From Planctomycetota bacterium (GTDB lineage: Bacteria > Planctomycetota > UBA8742 > UBA2392), in assembly GCA_020638675.1 (NCBI GenBank), contig JACKID010000001.1, forward strand, positions 1,984,001 through 2,048,000: 64,000 nucleotides of DNA. The letters are read 5' to 3'. The number at the start of each line of letters is the position of its first letter. Within the stretch, counting starts at the first letter, position 1. Below, piece by piece: positions 61,442 through 64,000 of this stretch. A program made the translations under genes and the position numbers. The notes under the pieces were generated by a model that saw only the letters and a list, made by a program, of their open reading frames with translations, searched no databases and had not been told where the DNA came from.

Positions 61442-62080
61442 GTGAAACGATTCCGGATACCTGCGCTGGCCCTGCTGTTGGCGATGCTGGCCGGTTGCGC
61501 CGAGTACAAGGAATACACGTACAAGGAATTCTCCGTCAGCCGTGAGCAGGCCTACACGGCCATGATGAGCATTCTCGCGGATGAGGGCTATGAGATCCGC
61601 GACAAGGAAGAAAACTACGTTAATGACCTGCCGGAAATCTACGTAGACACCGAATGGAATATGTCCCAGACCGGCAGCCCCTACGCGGGAAACGACTTCC
61701 GGCGCCGCGCCTACATCAAGATCACGACGGTCTATTCCGAGCGCAAGCCGTTCGAATACCAGCCGCTGACCGAGGCCGAGGCCAAGGCCTGGGCGGAACA
61801 GAAGGAAAAAGAGGGCAAGAAGACCGAGGCCGAAAAGAAGGCCGACCTCGAGCAGACCCGCATCGGCGTCGCCGTTCGGCTTGAGCGCCGCAGCGACATC
61901 AAGCGCCCGCTGGAGGCCGACTGGTACTACGAAGGCCCGGACAACTACGAAGTAGCAGTGCTGATGGGCCGATTCGAAGCCGCGTACGGCACCGCCAAAA
62001 CCGGCGGCACCGTCAGCCCGAGCGGCAAGAGCGAGAAGATGTACCGCGACGAGCTGAAGCGGAGACAAAGCGAGAAATGA
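61442..62080 (+). CDS. Lipoprotein of unknown function
   Basis: 212 residues from a GTG with a GAGGA ribosome site. The signal peptide ends in a lipobox (LLAMLAGC, C19). The mature part has KEFSVSREQAYTAMMSILADE and a beta-rich region, then a charged helix (AEAKAWAEQKEKEGKKTEAE). No family recognised. It overlaps the DUF1844 gene by 4 nt, the first of three coupled genes. Confidence 0.7.
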   Translation: MKRFRIPALALLLAMLAGCAEYKEYTYKEFSVSREQAYTAMMSILADEGYEIRDKEENYVNDLPEIYVDTEWNMSQTGSPYAGNDFRRRAYIKITTVYSERKPFEYQPLTEAEAKAWAEQKEKEGKKTEAEKKADLEQTRIGVAVRLERRSDIKRPLEADWYYEGPDNYEVAVLMGRFEAAYGTAKTGGTVSPSGKSEKMYRDELKRRQSEK

Positions 62081-62448
62081 CCGAAGACAAGCCCAAGATC
62101 ATCGTCGACTCGGACTGGAAAGAGCAGGCGGCGCAGGAAAAGGAAAAGCTGGCCAAAGAGAATGCGCCGGAGCAACGGGGCCTGCCGCCGGCCGACTTCA
62201 TCACGCACTGCGCGTCGCTCGCCACACAGGCGATGATCTTCATGGGCGCGATCGCCAACCCGATGACCGGCGAGCCCGACGTCGACTTCGAGCAGGCCCG
62301 CTACGTCATCGACACGCTGGCGATGCTCAAGGAAAAGACCGCGGGCAACCTTGCCGACGACGAGGCAACCACCCTCGAAAGCCTGATCGGCGAATTGAAG
62401 CTGATCTGGGTTCAGGCGCAGGGCGGCGCGGAAGGCCCGTCCAAGTGA
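62077..62448 (+). CDS. DUF1844 family protein
   Basis: 123 residues. A charged N-terminus precedes the DUF1844 core (ADFITHCASLATQAMIFMGA, DFEQARYVIDTLAMLKEKT, LGEL-like end). The family is small, helical and common in Planctomycetota, Acidobacteriota and similar phyla; the function is unknown. It overlaps both neighbours. Confidence 0.85.
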   Translation: MTEDKPKIIVDSDWKEQAAQEKEKLAKENAPEQRGLPPADFITHCASLATQAMIFMGAIANPMTGEPDVDFEQARYVIDTLAMLKEKTAGNLADDEATTLESLIGELKLIWVQAQGGAEGPSK

Positions 62449-64000
62449 GCCGCACCTCCCTGCTGGCCCCCGCCGCGCTGGCGCTGTTGCTTGGCGCCTG
62501 TGGTGGTGGAGAAGGCAACAACCAGCCGCCGCCACAACAGCCGCACAAGTCCCGCCTGGTCGCGTTCGAGCCGGGTGAGTTGGGCAAGGGGATCGAGTAC
62601 CCCGACTTCACCGACTACTGGCAACTGGCAGAGCAGCGCAACGGCAACGTCTTCCCGGTAAAGGCAAGCATTGATGACGACGGCGTGCTGGTCGCGCGCC
62701 TGTCTGCGGATGGCAAATTCGCGGCCCGCAGCGGGAATGAATTCCAGCCCGTGACGCTGATCGGGCTGGTGTCGAGCATGTCCAGCCTGGCGGAGAAGCA
62801 CAAGAATGACGCCCTGCAGGCCAGCTCGGCCGCGATGATCCTGTTTGCCGACAACCGCGCCCCGTACACCCAGTTGCTCGAGTTGTGCCGGGGTCTGGTG
62901 CCGCTGCTGGTGCGCAACCTGTGGCTGGTTTCCCGCGACTCCAGGGACGACACGCTGCGCCTGCTGCCGCTGAAGGTGGATACCTCTCAGGTGTTCAACG
63001 AATGGGATTCGCTGCCGCCCGAAGAGGCCGCGCCGACGCTGCAGTTCGCCTGGCGTGGGGGTGCCGTGCGTCTGGCGTGGTTCGACGGCGAAGGCGACCA
63101 TTTCGACGCCAAGGCCGACACGGACTGGCGGTCGGCACTCAGCAAGAAGCTGCCGCAGTTCGCAAAGCGCGCCCAGCGGGTACGCTTCGATTTGCCGACT
63201 GACGCTACCGTAAAGCAATTCGCGGAGGTCGCCGACCTTTGCGCGCCGCTCGGGTATGCCGACATTGAGCCGTACTGGCGCCGCCTGGAAGAGCCGCCGG
63301 AATCCGCGCCCGTCGAAAAGCGCCGCGAACTGGCGGCCTACGAAGACAAGCTTGAGATTGCCAAGGGGCTGGACATTCCGACGCTGGCCGACTTCTGGCG
63401 CGTCTCGGCCGGTGACCGTGGCCTGCCACCCGCGGCGGAGATTGACCCCAAATCGCCCATGCTGGGGCTTCGTGCGATGACGGACGGCACGTTCGCCACC
63501 CGTTCACCCGACGAGCCGGAATGGACCCAGCACGCCGATGACCTGGGCGTCCTGCAGGCATTTCAACGCAACGCAGGTGAGATCGACTTCGATACCGGGC
63601 TCAGCGAGTTGCAGGTTGTCATGGCCATGGACCGCAACGCGCGCTGGGAGACATTCCTGGGCGTGCTCGAAATGATGAGGTCGGTAGGCGTGCATCGCCT
63701 GTTCGTCGTGACCAACGACGTGCTGGGCCCGACCCTGCGGCTGCTGGACATGACCCTGCCCAAGGGCGACCTGCCCACGGACATCAACGTCGCGGCCGTG
63801 CTGGTGAAACGAGACGGCCCCATCGCCGAGGGCAAGTACGACGTCACGTTCCTGCTGGACGGGGAAGAGAACAAGATCACCGGCCCGCGCTTTTCGTCGT
63901 CGCTGGCCAGCCTGACCACGCGCCGCAAGGCCAACCCTGACGTGCTGGGCGTCTCCCTGCCGCGCGATGAGCCCTTCGAAACCCTGTTCACCATCCTGAA
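62445..64000 (+). CDS. Lipoprotein with repeated ExbD/TolR-like segments (3' end outside window)
   Basis: At least 518 residues; starts at a GTG overlapping the DUF1844 stop (GTGA). Signal peptide with lipobox LLLGAC (C19). Three stretches have the ExbD/TolR periplasmic pattern, an Asp-ending strand followed by a helix and strand: AAMILFADNRAPYTQLLEL, VRFDLPTDATVKQFAEVADL and VVMAMDRNARWETFLGVLEM with HRLFVVTND. A tandem arrangement in a lipoprotein is unusual; I state it as a hypothesis. The end of the gene is not seen. Confidence 0.7.
   Translation, partial: MSRTSLLAPAALALLLGACGGGEGNNQPPPQQPHKSRLVAFEPGELGKGIEYPDFTDYWQLAEQRNGNVFPVKASIDDDGVLVARLSADGKFAARSGNEFQPVTLIGLVSSMSSLAEKHKNDALQASSAAMILFADNRAPYTQLLELCRGLVPLLVRNLWLVSRDSRDDTLRLLPLKVDTSQVFNEWDSLPPEEAAPTLQFAWRGGAVRLAWFDGEGDHFDAKADTDWRSALSKKLPQFAKRAQRVRFDLPTDATVKQFAEVADLCAPLGYADIEPYWRRLEEPPESAPVEKRRELAAYEDKLEIAKGLDIPTLADFWRVSAGDRGLPPAAEIDPKSPMLGLRAMTDGTFATRSPDEPEWTQHADDLGVLQAFQRNAGEIDFDTGLSELQVVMAMDRNARWETFLGVLEMMRSVGVHRLFVVTNDVLGPTLRLLDMTLPKGDLPTDINVAAVLVKRDGPIAEGKYDVTFLLDGEENKITGPRFSSSLASLTTRRKANPDVLGVSLPRDEPFETLFTIL

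Overview
The window is a 64 kb high-GC bacterial chromosome segment with tight gene packing. Several traits together suggest Planctomycetota or a close PVC-group relative: a futalosine-type menaquinone gene (mqnE), Gld-like ABC/GldG/DUF4340 export genes, several vWA, TPR and exported proteins of unknown function, YwqK-like MORN repeats, and many orphan proteins. This is an inference; there is no rRNA or other decisive taxonomic marker in the window.

Layout. 1-5.2 kb (minus strand): the 5' part of a PLP aminotransferase, a UbiA prenyltransferase (possibly for menaquinone), a LytM/M23 protein, an EI24/CysZ-like membrane protein, a class III cyclase lacking its catalytic Arg, and a small orphan. 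5.3-8.8 kb (plus): a cluster of related membrane proteins, one interrupted by an in-frame TGA, leading to a YfbK-like vWA protein. 8.8-10.9 kb: a 49-aa secreted ORF, an SGNH hydrolase-like protein and a membrane protein. 10.9-20 kb (minus): a five-gene operon of ABC ATPase, permease, GldG-like protein, DUF4340-parvulin fusion and a second permease. 20.24 kb: tRNA-Lys(CTT), the target of an integrated element.

20.27-33.11 kb is a 12.8 kb integrative element bounded by a 54-bp direct repeat of the tRNA-Lys 3' end. From left to right it has: a minus-strand operon of two ThsB-like (DUF1863) TIR proteins and a three-TM protein, which looks like a Thoeris-type defence module without a recognisable ThsA; a plus-strand block with an HK97-like major capsid protein, a small protein, a large protein with a caspase/CHAT-like His-Cys pair, a MORN-repeat membrane protein and a tail-fibre-like protein; and a minus-strand block with an HUH rolling-circle Rep, an excisionase-like protein, an orphan HTH protein and a tyrosine integrase. 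No terminase, portal or lysis gene is recognisable. Capsid plus HUH Rep plus defence cargo in so small an element is the most unusual feature of the window.

33.1-45 kb: a B12-binding radical SAM protein, a TPR protein resembling the C-terminal part of STAND/AAA regulators, an alpha/beta hydrolase, a 450-bp leader with palindromes and hairpins before two REC-PP2C phosphatases (the second broken by a frameshift), a saccharopine-dehydrogenase-like protein and orphans. 45-64 kb: a fatty acid desaturase, an S41 protease, an M1 aminopeptidase with HEAT repeats and a histone-H1-like tail, uppP, tRNA-Asp(GTC), a solute-binding/vWA lipoprotein with a paralogous binding protein, miaA, YbjQ, a Nudix hydrolase, a TPR secreted protein, mqnE, and three overlapping genes (lipoprotein, DUF1844, ExbD-like lipoprotein) running off the end. 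Convergent neighbours repeatedly share a 4-bp stop-codon overlap, and several palindromic intergenic repeats touch or enter coding sequence.
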